Source of the DNA: Candidatus Kaiserbacteria bacterium
GTDB lineage: Bacteria > Patescibacteriota > Minisyncoccia > Phycocordibacterales > UBA2100
Length of the DNA: 45,982 nt
Direction of reading: 5' to 3'
Assembly: GCA_027066795.1 (NCBI GenBank)
Contig: JAMONA010000013.1
Coordinates: forward strand, 1-45,982
In this document: one piece after another, positions 32,382 to 40,891 of the stretch
How positions within the stretch are numbered: the first letter of the stretch is position 1
How the letters are laid out: each line of letters opens with the position of its first letter
Notes under the pieces: model-generated
What the model was told of the DNA's origin: nothing
The model's input: the letters and a program-made list of their open reading frames with translations, nothing else
Database searches by the model: none
Program-made: the position numbers and the translations under genes

Positions 32382-32930
32382 CTAACCTTTAATCTCTTCC
32401 TCTTTTTTATTGTATTGCTCCTCTAGTGTCTTGTTTGCGTCTTCTACCATTTTTTGCATTTCCTCTTGTGCATTATGGTTTTCGTCTTTACTTATGTCTC
32501 CGTCTTTCTCTTGTTGCTGTAAGTCCTTCTTCATCTCATCTCTTGCACCACGCACTGCTACTCTTGCATCCTCTAGCTTAGCGCTGGCTATCTTAAGCAA
32601 CTGCTCTCGCCTCTCGCCTGTAAGCTCAGGAAATATCACTCGCACCTCGCTGGCAGTGGCCTGTACGCCTACACCCAGGTCAGCACTATTTATAGCTCTT
32701 TCTATATCTTTTATCTGGCCCATATCAAAGGGGCTTACACGTAATGTACGTGCATCTTCTACACCAATATTTGCCAATTGTTTAAGTGGTGTCTGCATAC
32801 CGTAAGCATCTGCCTTAATATTGTCTAAAAGTGCTGGCACGGCACGCCCTGTACGCACGCCAGCAAGCTCTGCTACCAGCCACTCTTGAGTGGCTACCAA
32901 CTTAGTATTTAATTGTGTAAAGTCTGTCAT
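32382..32930 (-). CDS. frr: Ribosome recycling factor
   Basis: With EF-G splits post-termination ribosomes. 182 residues; VRTGRAVPALLDNIKADAYG, PLKQLANIGVEDARTLRVSPFD and the C-terminal charged helix are diagnostic. Between the holB-like gene and rseP, with gaps of 26 and 20 nt. Confidence 0.97.
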   Translation of the reverse strand: MTDFTQLNTKLVATQEWLVAELAGVRTGRAVPALLDNIKADAYGMQTPLKQLANIGVEDARTLRVSPFDMGQIKDIERAINSADLGVGVQATASEVRVIFPELTGERREQLLKIASAKLEDARVAVRGARDEMKKDLQQQEKDGDISKDENHNAQEEMQKMVEDANKTLEEQYNKKEEEIKG

Positions 32931-32956
32931 TTTAATTTTATTATTTTATTACACTA

Positions 32957-33646
32957 CTATACCACAAGTGCCATGCTCTCCATAAGCATCTTACTCATGG
33001 CACCCTTGTCCCTTATATACTCTTGTGCCTGCAATACTGCACGCACTTGCCCACGCCAAGCAAGCCAAGACTCGTCCGAGGTACTCTTAGGCTTATGGTT
33101 ACTTAAGTGCATCTCTACGCCAGAGAGCAGCTCCAACATCGCAGGCCTATCTTTCTTCTTTGCCAACTTCTCTATAGTCTTAAGCCTCTCTGGGACACTG
33201 GATTTAATAAACTCTTTAGTGCTATCACTTATGGAGCCTGCCTCTGCACTGTCACACCCTAGCTCAACTTTCATACAACGAGACAAGACTGTAGGCAATA
33301 AAACATCTGTGTTAGATGTAAGTATAAAAATATGTGTATCTTTTGCTGGCTCTTCAAGTGATTTCAAAAGTGCGTTCTGTGCCTCTACAGTCGCTTGTGT
33401 AAAAGCCAATATTATAACCTTTAAAGAGCCAGGTATTATAGAAGATGAGCCTGCTCTACTAACTGCACTTCGTGCCATATCAACAGTAAGGACACTGTCA
33501 CTTAGCACAAGCGCATCTGGATTACCTTGCAACTTAATATCTAATACACTCTCAATACTATCTAGCAGATTGTCCAACTGAGTCTGCTCAGCATTAATTA
33601 AATACGCATGGTGCATAGAGGCCTTCTCTAAATTTGCTACTTGCAT
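32957..33646 (-). CDS. holB: DNA polymerase III delta'-like clamp-loader subunit
   Basis: A 229-residue protein with the AAA+ lid and sensor region of delta prime: TVEAQNALLKSLEEPAKDTHIFILTSN and LPTVLSRCM. It lacks a P-loop and the zinc module, consistent with a non-ATPase subunit, and is shorter than usual (about 330). It would open or place the sliding clamp with DnaX and HolA. The ATG overlaps the mreB stop as TAATG, so translation is coupled. Confidence 0.8.
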   Translation of the reverse strand: MQVANLEKASMHHAYLINAEQTQLDNLLDSIESVLDIKLQGNPDALVLSDSVLTVDMARSAVSRAGSSSIIPGSLKVIILAFTQATVEAQNALLKSLEEPAKDTHIFILTSNTDVLLPTVLSRCMKVELGCDSAEAGSISDSTKEFIKSSVPERLKTIEKLAKKKDRPAMLELLSGVEMHLSNHKPKSTSDESWLAWRGQVRAVLQAQEYIRDKGAMSKMLMESMALVV

Positions 33647-34662
33647 TACCGCTTCGCAATTATGGCCTTCTTGTATGTGTCTAGGTGAGTAAGGGCTTCG
33701 CCAGTACCCTTTGCTACACAGTATAAAGCATCATCTGCAAGTACTGCGTTCACACCAGTACGCCTATATACAAGCTCTTGCAGGTTACGTAGCATACTAG
33801 ACCCCCCACTCATTATTATGCCATTATCTATAATGTCAGCGCTTAGCTCTGGTGGAGTCTCTTGTAGTACATCACGGATTGCTTGCACCATCTCTCTCAG
33901 GTCGTGCCTAATTGCTCGCACTATCTCATTTGTCTTAATATCTATAGAGCGAGGCAAGCCAGTTAGGTGGTCACGTCCTTTAATAGTCATCTCTAGCTGC
34001 TCATCGTCCGTCATCTCTATTGCTGAGCCTATACCCATCTTCACTTCCTCTGCCATCTTATCTCCTATCATTAAGTTATACTCTTTTTTTATATAATCGG
34101 CTATAGAGTGGTCTATCTTGTTGCCTGCCACCTTCACACTCTTACTGGCAACTATGCCACCCAGAGAGATAACTGCCACATCCGTAGTACCACCACCTAT
34201 GTCTACTATCATGTGTCCGCAGGGCTCGTGTATAGGTATCCCTGCACCTATAGCTGCAAGTATCGGCTCTTTAACTACTTGTGCTGTCTTGGCCCCAGCC
34301 TTTACGGCAGCCTCTACCACAGCCCTCTTCTCTGCACTAGTTACTCCTGCTGGTACACTTATCATTACGTCTGGTTTAAAGATACTCCACTTACCAAGAG
34401 CCTTACTTATGTAATAGCGGAGCATTGCCTCTGTCACATGATAATCTGCAACTACACCGTCTTTCATAGGTCTATATGCTGTAATACCCTCCGGTGTACG
34501 ACCTATCATGTCTTTAGCATCGTCGCCTACAGCCATTATCTTATTATCACTACTCACAGCCACTACTGAGGGCTCGCGTAGGACCACCCCTTTCTCTGGT
34601 ACGTATACTAATATATAGGTAGTACCTAAGTCTATGCCGAGTCGTGGTGTAAAAAAGCTCAT
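33646..34662 (-). CDS. mreB: Rod-shape determining protein MreB
   Basis: Actin-like ATPase that directs lateral wall synthesis. 338 residues. Phosphate 1 loop LGIDLGTTYILVYV, phosphate 2 MIVDIGGGTTDVAVISLGG, and adenosine motif GIIMSGGSSMLRNL are intact. It is the first gene of the mreB-holB-frr-rseP-ftsQ-pheST run and has a good promoter at 34686-34713. mreC and mreD are not adjacent. Confidence 0.96.
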   Translation of the reverse strand: MSFFTPRLGIDLGTTYILVYVPEKGVVLREPSVVAVSSDNKIMAVGDDAKDMIGRTPEGITAYRPMKDGVVADYHVTEAMLRYYISKALGKWSIFKPDVMISVPAGVTSAEKRAVVEAAVKAGAKTAQVVKEPILAAIGAGIPIHEPCGHMIVDIGGGTTDVAVISLGGIVASKSVKVAGNKIDHSIADYIKKEYNLMIGDKMAEEVKMGIGSAIEMTDDEQLEMTIKGRDHLTGLPRSIDIKTNEIVRAIRHDLREMVQAIRDVLQETPPELSADIIDNGIIMSGGSSMLRNLQELVYRRTGVNAVLADDALYCVAKGTGEALTHLDTYKKAIIAKR

Positions 34663-34685
34663 AAAATATTAAAATTAATATCATT

Positions 34686-34713
34686 ATTCTACATTGTTTT
34701 ATACACATATCAA
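34686..34713 (-). promoter_or_regulatory. Promoter of mreB
   Basis: On the minus strand TTGATA (34708-34713), 16-nt spacer, TAGAAT (34686-34691). Each hexamer is one base from consensus. Confidence 0.55.
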
Positions 34714-34735
34714 TAAAGGTTATACTCTGCGACTC

Positions 34736-34744
34736 TGGTATACT
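34736..34744 (+). promoter_or_regulatory. Extended -10 of corA, near-leaderless
   Basis: TGgTATACT, ending 10 nt before the corA ATG. The same CTGGTATACTTA string precedes the gene at 4013. Confidence 0.45.
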
Positions 34745-34754
34745 TAATTACACG

Positions 34755-35636
34755 ATGATAAAACGGACACTATACAATGGTATAACTTGGGTAGACTTAG
34801 AGTCTCCGAGTGCTGAAGAGGTAGCCAAGTTAGCTAAAGAGTTTAACCTGCACCCATTGGTCACAAGTGAGTTGCTATCTCCAAGCTTGCGACCTAAGAT
34901 AGACTTACACAAGAATTATTTGTACATAATACTTCACTTTATAGATGACAAGGAAGTAGATTTTATATTAGGCAAAGACTTCATCATAACCACTCGCTAC
35001 GAGGAGGTGGCCCCATTAATTAAATTCTCTAAAGCCCTCTCTATAGGTGACCAGATGTATGAAGATAAATTTGACTCTGGCGTACTTTTTTACTACCTAA
35101 CCAAAAGTCTTTACTGTGAGCTTGAAGACGAGCTCACACGACTAAGGGCCCATATGAAGCAAATAGAAAAGTCTGTATACTCTGGAGATGAGCACAACAT
35201 GGTTATGGCATTAGCCGCTTCAGGTAGAACAATATTAGATGTGCACCAATCACTAGACCCACATAAAGAAGTACTAAGCTCATACCAGCAACACTCTGAA
35301 GAGTTCTTTGGCAAAGATCACGAACGTTACGCCTCTACCCTACTAGCTAACTTTTATAAGGTACACCAACGGATAAAACGTATATCAGCATTACACACTG
35401 AACTACGTGCTACTAACGATTCTCTACTGTCAGCTAAGCAAAACTCAATAATGCAGGTGTTTACAATTGTGGCATTTGTGACTCTTGTACCATCGTTAAT
35501 AGCCTCAGTATTTGGTATGAATGCAATTAACATGCCAATAATCGGTAAATATTACGATTTTTGGCTTATCATATTTATAATGTTCGCAATGTCTGGTGTA
35601 ATATTCTATTTCTTTAAATATAAAAAATTACTCTAA
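34755..35636 (+). CDS. corA: CorA-family magnesium transporter
   Basis: A 293-residue membrane channel for Mg2+ (or Co2+). A large soluble N-terminal domain with long helices is followed by two C-terminal membrane helices; the signature GMN is present (SVFGMNAINMPI) at the end of the first. The basic tail FKYKKLL is typical. Divergent from mreB and monocistronic; ftsZ follows 76 nt later with its own promoter. Confidence 0.93.
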   Translation: MIKRTLYNGITWVDLESPSAEEVAKLAKEFNLHPLVTSELLSPSLRPKIDLHKNYLYIILHFIDDKEVDFILGKDFIITTRYEEVAPLIKFSKALSIGDQMYEDKFDSGVLFYYLTKSLYCELEDELTRLRAHMKQIEKSVYSGDEHNMVMALAASGRTILDVHQSLDPHKEVLSSYQQHSEEFFGKDHERYASTLLANFYKVHQRIKRISALHTELRATNDSLLSAKQNSIMQVFTIVAFVTLVPSLIASVFGMNAINMPIIGKYYDFWLIIFIMFAMSGVIFYFFKYKKLL

Positions 35637-35669
35637 ATTGATGCTAATATTTTGCGATCATTGATAGTG

Positions 35670-35678
35670 TGGTATTAT
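35670..35678 (+). promoter_or_regulatory. Extended -10 of ftsZ
   Basis: TGgTATTAT, with a TTGCGA-like -35 at 15-nt spacing. The predicted leader is about 28 nt without a Shine-Dalgarno. Confidence 0.4.
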
Positions 35679-35712
35679 GTGCGCACTTAAGAAGATTTAA
35701 AATATTTTATAT

Positions 35713-36930
35713 ATGAAGCAAGTAAAACCAGAGATAGAGAGCTTTGCTCGCATAAGAGTTATAGGTGCAGGTGGCTCAGGTGGCAACGCTGTAAATCATA
35801 TGATTGCAAGCAAGGTTAAAGGTGTAGATTTTATTGTTGTAAATACAGATGCACAAGACTTACATCACTCTCCGGCTAAACATAAAATACACATCGGCAA
35901 GGAGCTCACAAGAGGGCTCGGTAGCGGAATGAACAGTGAGGTAGGTAAACATGCCGCAGAAGAGCAGATAGAGGAAATACAAGACGCTCTTAAGGGATCA
36001 GATATGGTTTTCATTACTTGCGGGCTCGGCGGAGGTACCGGTACCGGCTCTGCACCAGTCATAGCCAAGGCAGCCCGTGAGAGCGGTGCACTGACAGTAG
36101 CAATTGTCACCTTACCCTTTAGCTTTGAGGGACAGCGTAGGCGCGAGGTAGCCGACCACGGCCTTGAAGAGCTACGTAAAGTAGTAGACTCAATAGTTAT
36201 AGTAGCTAATGACAAGATACTTGAAACCGTAGAGAAAAATACAGGACTAAAAGAGGCATTCGCAACTTGCGACGATATCCTCAAGCATGCTGTAGAGGGT
36301 ATATCAGACCTTATAACTAAACAAGGTATAATCAATGTAGACTTTGCTGATATACGAACAGTTATGGAGGCTGCAGGCCCTGCACTTATGGGTATAGGTG
36401 AGGCCAGTGGTGAAGGTCGAGCCTCAGAGGCCGCGCGGCTTGCTATCAACTCACCACTACTAGATGTATCTATAGATGGTGCAACAGGCGTACTCTTCTC
36501 TATATCTGGTAAAGAGGACTTAAGCATGCACGAGGTGCAAGAGGCAGCAGACACAGTTACTAAGGCAGCAGACCCTAATGCTAAGATAATCTTTGGTACA
36601 ATACTTGATGACACTCTTAAGAAGGGTGCTATAAGGATAACTGTGATAGCCACAGGTTTCGGCTCAGACAAGGCAACCAGTAAGTCTATCTTTAAGAGTG
36701 TAATGTCTACAGAACCAACTAAAGAAAAGGACGAGACTAAAGAAGATGACAAGCCAAAAGAGATACACAACACAATGCCTGAGGAAAAACCTAAAAAAGC
36801 TATCCGTAATATACAAAGTAGGTCAACCCCACCAAAGCCCAAGACACTGTCTATAAAAAAAGATAATGCACAAGATGATGATGAGTTCAGCATGATACCT
36901 TCGTTTTTAAGGAGGTCTAAGCTAAGATAA
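35713..36930 (+). CDS. ftsZ: Cell division protein FtsZ
   Basis: Tubulin-like GTPase of the Z ring. 405 residues. IRVIGAGGSGGNAVNHMI opens the GTPase domain, the tubulin signature GGGTGTG is at 106-112, and the synergy loop NVDFADIRTVM is present. A charged disordered linker (about 320-385) leads to the conserved C-terminal peptide DDEFSMIPSFLRR, which binds FtsA/ZipA-type partners. trxB follows after 12 nt and probably shares the mRNA. Confidence 0.98.
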   Translation: MKQVKPEIESFARIRVIGAGGSGGNAVNHMIASKVKGVDFIVVNTDAQDLHHSPAKHKIHIGKELTRGLGSGMNSEVGKHAAEEQIEEIQDALKGSDMVFITCGLGGGTGTGSAPVIAKAARESGALTVAIVTLPFSFEGQRRREVADHGLEELRKVVDSIVIVANDKILETVEKNTGLKEAFATCDDILKHAVEGISDLITKQGIINVDFADIRTVMEAAGPALMGIGEASGEGRASEAARLAINSPLLDVSIDGATGVLFSISGKEDLSMHEVQEAADTVTKAADPNAKIIFGTILDDTLKKGAIRITVIATGFGSDKATSKSIFKSVMSTEPTKEKDETKEDDKPKEIHNTMPEEKPKKAIRNIQSRSTPPKPKTLSIKKDNAQDDDEFSMIPSFLRRSKLR

Positions 36931-36942
36931 CTAAAAGGTAAT

Positions 36943-37905
36943 ATGACACAAGCACAAAACGATATATTGGATTTAATAATAATAGGTGGTGGACCTGCAG
37001 GAGTTACTGGTGGTATATATGCTGCCCGTAAGAAGTTAAAGACAGTTTTGATAACTGGCGAATTTGGTGGGCAGAGCAACGTCTCACCAGACATACAAAA
37101 CTGGATAGGTACACCTCATATTTCTGGTGCAGATTTAGCTAAAAACTTAGAGAAGCACCTAAGGGAGTATGAGAGCACTGAGCAAAATGAAACCACTCTC
37201 ATAATAGAACACCCTAGTCTGGCTGCAAAAGTAGAAAAAACTAATGACATTTTTAAAGTAACTACCAGTAATGGCACCGAGCACAATGCTAAGGCATTAC
37301 TCTATACAGCTGGCTCAGTTAGGCGCAAGCTACCCGCCAAGGGCGCTGACGAGTACGAGCATAAGGGGTTAACATATTGTGCCACTTGTGACGGACCACT
37401 CTTTACAGGGAGAGACTTGGTAGTGATAGGTGGCGGAGACGCCGCTTTTGAGACAGCAGCGCAACTACTAGAGTACGCCAAGAGCGTAACTTTGCTAAAC
37501 CGCACAGATAAGCTCTCTGCAGACGCCGTAACTATAGAGAAGGTCTCTGCACACCCTAATATGACGGTTATAACAAATGCCGACACTACGGAGGTACTTG
37601 GTGATGCCATGGTCACAGGTGTGAAGTATAAAAATACCGAGACTGCCGAAGAACACTCTCTTGAGTGTGGTGGTATATTTGTAGAGATAGGTATGATACC
37701 TAACACTGAGATTCTTAAAAATATAAATGATGTGCTAGACACTAGGGGTCGCATAGAGGTAGACCCATGGACCCAGCAGACTAAGGTAACAGGCTTGTGG
37801 GCCGCTGGAGATTGTACCAATGTCCGCTACCACCAAAATGGAATTGCCATGGGTGATGCTACTAAGGCTATCGAGGATATCTATAGTGTGCTTAAGACTA
37901 AGTAA
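36943..37905 (+). CDS. trxB: Thioredoxin reductase
   Basis: FAD/NADPH enzyme that reduces thioredoxin. 320 residues. IIGGGPAGVTGGIYAAR binds FAD, the redox centre is CATC in YCATCDGPLF, VVIGGGDAAFETAAQL binds NADPH, and GLWAAGDCTN is the second FAD motif. It supplies reducing power that could reach the extracytoplasmic DsbA-like and rhodanese proteins, but that link is inference. A strong terminator follows. Confidence 0.95.
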   Translation: MTQAQNDILDLIIIGGGPAGVTGGIYAARKKLKTVLITGEFGGQSNVSPDIQNWIGTPHISGADLAKNLEKHLREYESTEQNETTLIIEHPSLAAKVEKTNDIFKVTTSNGTEHNAKALLYTAGSVRRKLPAKGADEYEHKGLTYCATCDGPLFTGRDLVVIGGGDAAFETAAQLLEYAKSVTLLNRTDKLSADAVTIEKVSAHPNMTVITNADTTEVLGDAMVTGVKYKNTETAEEHSLECGGIFVEIGMIPNTEILKNINDVLDTRGRIEVDPWTQQTKVTGLWAAGDCTNVRYHQNGIAMGDATKAIEDIYSVLKTK

Positions 37906-37959
37906 CCGTAGCAAAACAACTATTCTCTAACAGGAATCAATTAACTCGCCTAACTAAAT

Positions 37960-37989
37960 AAAGCCTTGAGTAAACTCAAGGCTTTATTT
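37960..37989 (+). terminator. Terminator of the ftsZ-trxB unit
   Basis: An 11-bp stem AAAGCCTTGAG / CTCAAGGCTTT, loop TAAA, then TTTATTTT. It also abuts the 3' end of tRNA-Ser on the other strand. Confidence 0.9.
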
Positions 37990-37994
37990 TAATG

Positions 37995-38081
37995 CGGAGA
38001 GTGAGGGATTCGAACCCTCGAAGGAGTCTCCCCCTTACACCCTTAGCAAGGGTGCGCTTTCAGCCACTCAGCCAACTCTCC
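37995..38081 (-). tRNA. tRNA-Ser (anticodon GCT)
   Basis: An 87-nt class II tRNA with a long variable arm. Acceptor GGAGAGT/ACTCTCC, anticodon stem CACCC/GGGTG with loop TTGCTAA, T loop TTCGAAT, discriminator G. The 3' CCA is not encoded. Confidence 0.96.
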
Positions 38082-38124
38082 ATTTATTTTACTGTGGCAC
38101 AATATTACCACAATTTTTAATCTA

Positions 38125-38133
38125 TGCTAATAT
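38125..38133 (+). promoter_or_regulatory. Extended -10 of hisS, near-leaderless
   Basis: TGcTAATAT, ending 10 nt before the hisS ATG; no Shine-Dalgarno. Confidence 0.4.
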
Positions 38134-38143
38134 ATTAACTATC

Positions 38144-39418
38144 ATGAATAAGGTAAACACAAAAACATTAAAGGGCTTTAAAGAGCTATTGCCAGCCGAG
38201 CAGATGGCTTTTAACAAAATGCTCGAGACTATCCGTAAGACATATGAGCTATACGGCTTCATACCATTAGACACACCTGTACTCGAGCGTGCAGAGGCAC
38301 TACTTGCAAAAGCTGGTGGAGAGACAGAGCAACAAATATACCAGTTTACAAAAGGTAAAACAGACTACGCAATGCGCTTTGACCTTACGGTGCCTCTAGC
38401 CCGCTTTGTGGCCGAACACGAGCGTGAGCTCACATTCCCCTTCCGACGTTATGCTATAGGCAAGGTATACCGCGGAGAGCGCCCACAAGCTGGCCGCCTG
38501 CGTGAATTTCACCAATGTGATATTGATATCATAGGCAAAGGTGACTTGGCACTAAGTGCGGACGCCGAACTACCTAATATAATCAGTAGTATCTTTACTA
38601 AGATACTACCTAACAATACTAAGTTTACTATCAGAATCAATAACCGTAAAATACTAAACGGCCTATTTGAATGGCTAAACATAGACGGTGTAGCTGCCAT
38701 GCGCATACTAGACAAGCTAGATAAAATCGGTATTGACGGTATCTCTAAAGAATTATCCGAGATAGGTGTAGAACAAAACAAGATAGACTCTATAATAAGC
38801 TTCTCTGAGATTACTGGCACTAACGAGGAGATCCTAGGACAACTAAAAGCTATGACTATTGATAATAAGGCGTTTCAAGATGGTGTAACAGAGCTGCAAC
38901 AAGTATCTTCAAGCATGACCCAGATAGACCTCTCTATAGCCAGAGGGCTCGCTTACTATACTGGCACAGTGTACGAGACCACACTTGACCAATATCCTCA
39001 GGTAGGCTCAATATGCAGTGGCGGCAGGTACGAGGACTTGGCAGGCACTTATACAAACTCCCTATTACCTGGAGTAGGTATCTCTATAGGCCTCTCCCGC
39101 CTCTTTGACCAGCTTAAGACCCTTGAACTACTAGAGCTAGGTGCGAGTACTCCTACTAAAGTGCTTATACTTAGTATAGATGAAGACGTTAAGGCTAAAC
39201 TAGCAAGTGAGTTACGCGATAATGGAATACCAACAGAGACTCAAGCATTAAACAAACTAGACAAGCAGCTCAAATATGCAAACAAGCTTGGTATACCCAA
39301 GGTCATAATCATAGGCAATGATGAAGTTGCTAAAAAGCAGTACTCTCTTAAAGATATGGTTACTGGCGAGCAGCAAACACTTACCAAGGTAGATATTTTA
39401 AGTAACCTCTTATTATGA
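38144..39418 (+). CDS. hisS: Histidyl-tRNA synthetase
   Basis: Class II synthetase, 424 residues. Motif 1 region DTPVLERAE, motif 2 FRRYAIGKVYRGERPQAGR-LREF, the His-binding box GLAYYTGTVYE, and motif 3 GVGISIGLSRLFD are present, followed by the alpha/beta anticodon-binding domain (TKVLILSIDEDV). The stop TGA overlaps the next ATG as ATGA, so the exonuclease gene is translationally coupled. Use of TGA as a stop shows the standard code. Confidence 0.97.
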   Translation: MNKVNTKTLKGFKELLPAEQMAFNKMLETIRKTYELYGFIPLDTPVLERAEALLAKAGGETEQQIYQFTKGKTDYAMRFDLTVPLARFVAEHERELTFPFRRYAIGKVYRGERPQAGRLREFHQCDIDIIGKGDLALSADAELPNIISSIFTKILPNNTKFTIRINNRKILNGLFEWLNIDGVAAMRILDKLDKIGIDGISKELSEIGVEQNKIDSIISFSEITGTNEEILGQLKAMTIDNKAFQDGVTELQQVSSSMTQIDLSIARGLAYYTGTVYETTLDQYPQVGSICSGGRYEDLAGTYTNSLLPGVGISIGLSRLFDQLKTLELLELGASTPTKVLILSIDEDVKAKLASELRDNGIPTETQALNKLDKQLKYANKLGIPKVIIIGNDEVAKKQYSLKDMVTGEQQTLTKVDILSNLLL

Positions 39419-40011
39419 CAGATAACTCAGATGACCTACGCTACATAATATTTGATATAGAGACACAAAACACCTTTGACCAAGTTGGAAGCCGAGATGC
39501 TACTGCTCTTAGCATCTCCCTGTTAGTAACCTGGGATTCTAAGACAAAAGAGTATTCTAGTTACCTAGAAAGTGAACTTGACCAGCTATGGCCAATATTA
39601 GAGCAAACAGATATGCTAATAGGCTACAACTCTGACCACTTTGATATACCCTTATTAAATAAATACTACCCTGGAGATTTAACTGCTATAAAAAGCCTAG
39701 ACTTACTAAAAGAGATACACAAGGTGTTAGGTCGCAGACTCAGGTTAGACGATGTAGCTGCCGCTACACTAGGAACCAAAAAGAGTGGTAGCGGTTTAGA
39801 CGCTATACGTTGGTGGCAAGCCGGAGAGATAGAAAAAATACGTAAATATTGCCAGAAAGACGTAGAGATAACCAAAAGACTCTTCGACTACATGTTAGAA
39901 AATAACTCTGTAAAGTATAAGGACTTTAATAAAAAGAAAGAGTTGGAAATAGATACAACAGACTGGTTAAAGCCCGAGAGCTTTGCCCTTACCCACACAA
40001 TGGGGTTTTAG
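39415..40011 (+). CDS. RNase H-fold 3'-5' exonuclease (YprB/PolB-like)
   Basis: A 198-residue DEDDy-type nuclease. Exo I is IIFDIETQN, Exo II LIGYNSDHFDIPLL and Exo III IRKYCQKDVEITKRLF, with the Tyr four residues before the last Asp. It matches the predicted PolB-like exonuclease domain COG2251/YprB. Substrate unknown; it overlaps hisS by 4 nt. Confidence 0.85.
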   Translation: MTDNSDDLRYIIFDIETQNTFDQVGSRDATALSISLLVTWDSKTKEYSSYLESELDQLWPILEQTDMLIGYNSDHFDIPLLNKYYPGDLTAIKSLDLLKEIHKVLGRRLRLDDVAAATLGTKKSGSGLDAIRWWQAGEIEKIRKYCQKDVEITKRLFDYMLENNSVKYKDFNKKKELEIDTTDWLKPESFALTHTMGF

Positions 40012-40080
40012 CCAACCATACCAATTATATTTATGTGTTACAATGTACAGGCTTAATAAAAATTAATTATATTTAATAGT

Positions 40081-40812
40081 ATGGAAAATAATACAAACCA
40101 GAATAGCTACGCTGTACCCGTAGCAATAGTCATAGCAGGTGCTCTTATAGCAGGTGCACTATACTTCGTAAGTACTCAGTCTAAAGTAACCAGTGGCATA
40201 CAACTACCGCAAGCTGGCAGCGCTGCTCAAGAGCGTGTTGATATACGAGGCGTGCAAGCAGACGACCACATAATAGGTAACCCTAATGCAGATTTAGTTA
40301 TAGTAGAGTTCTCAGATACTGAGTGCCCATTTTGTGCACGATTCCACACGACTATGCAGCAAGTTATGGATGAGTTCGGCGAGAGTGGTAAGGTTGCATG
40401 GGTATACCGTAACTTCCCTCTTACAAGCCTACACTCTAAGGCAGTACCTGAGGCAATAGCCCTAGAGTGTGCCGCAGAGCTTGGAGGTAACGATTCATTT
40501 TGGGAGTATACAAACATGTTATATAAAAATACACCCAGTAACGACGGCTTAGACTTGGCCAAGTTACCAGAGTTTGCGGCAGCAGTAGGTCTTGACGTAG
40601 ATGCATTCAATACATGTAGACAAGATGAAAAAATTGCAGCACGTGTACAAGAAGACTTTGATGAGGCTGTGGCATCAGGAGGACAAGGTACTCCATACAA
40701 CGTACTCTTATACAAAGGACAGCAAATACCTGTAGAGGGAGGCTTACCATATGAAGACACTAATGGTAACCCAGGTATGAAAAGCATAATAGAGCAAGTA
40801 TTAGCACAATAA
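40081..40812 (+). CDS. DsbA-family membrane-anchored thiol oxidoreductase
   Basis: A 243-residue protein. An N-terminal membrane anchor (11-32) is followed by a thioredoxin-fold DsbA domain: GNPNADLVIVEFSDTECPFC with the redox pair C82-P-F-C85, and the cis-Pro loop GGQGTPYNVLL. It probably forms or isomerises disulfides in exported proteins. Terminator downstream; no DsbB or VKOR partner is adjacent. Confidence 0.92.
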   Translation: MENNTNQNSYAVPVAIVIAGALIAGALYFVSTQSKVTSGIQLPQAGSAAQERVDIRGVQADDHIIGNPNADLVIVEFSDTECPFCARFHTTMQQVMDEFGESGKVAWVYRNFPLTSLHSKAVPEAIALECAAELGGNDSFWEYTNMLYKNTPSNDGLDLAKLPEFAAAVGLDVDAFNTCRQDEKIAARVQEDFDEAVASGGQGTPYNVLLYKGQQIPVEGGLPYEDTNGNPGMKSIIEQVLAQ

Positions 40813-40834
40813 CAATACAGACAGCTATTGCACT

Positions 40835-40859
40835 AAAGCCGCACAACATGCGGCTTTTT
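40835..40859 (+). terminator. Terminator of the DsbA-like gene
   Basis: A 9-bp stem AAAGCCGCA / TGCGGCTTT with loop CAACA, then T. Confidence 0.85.
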
Positions 40860-40876
40860 GCATTTATAGCTCTTAG

Positions 40877-40885
40877 TGGTAAGAT
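40877..40885 (+). promoter_or_regulatory. Extended -10 of valS, leaderless
   Basis: TGgTAAGAT, ending 6 nt before the ATG, so the predicted transcription start is at the start codon itself. Confidence 0.4.
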
Positions 40886-40891
40886 TGCATA

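Noticed and set aside
35865..37094. 409-codon minus-strand frame across ftsZ and the start of trxB
   Set aside because: It is antisense to two certain genes, Ser/Ile/Leu rich as expected for a mirror frame, and has no domain signature.
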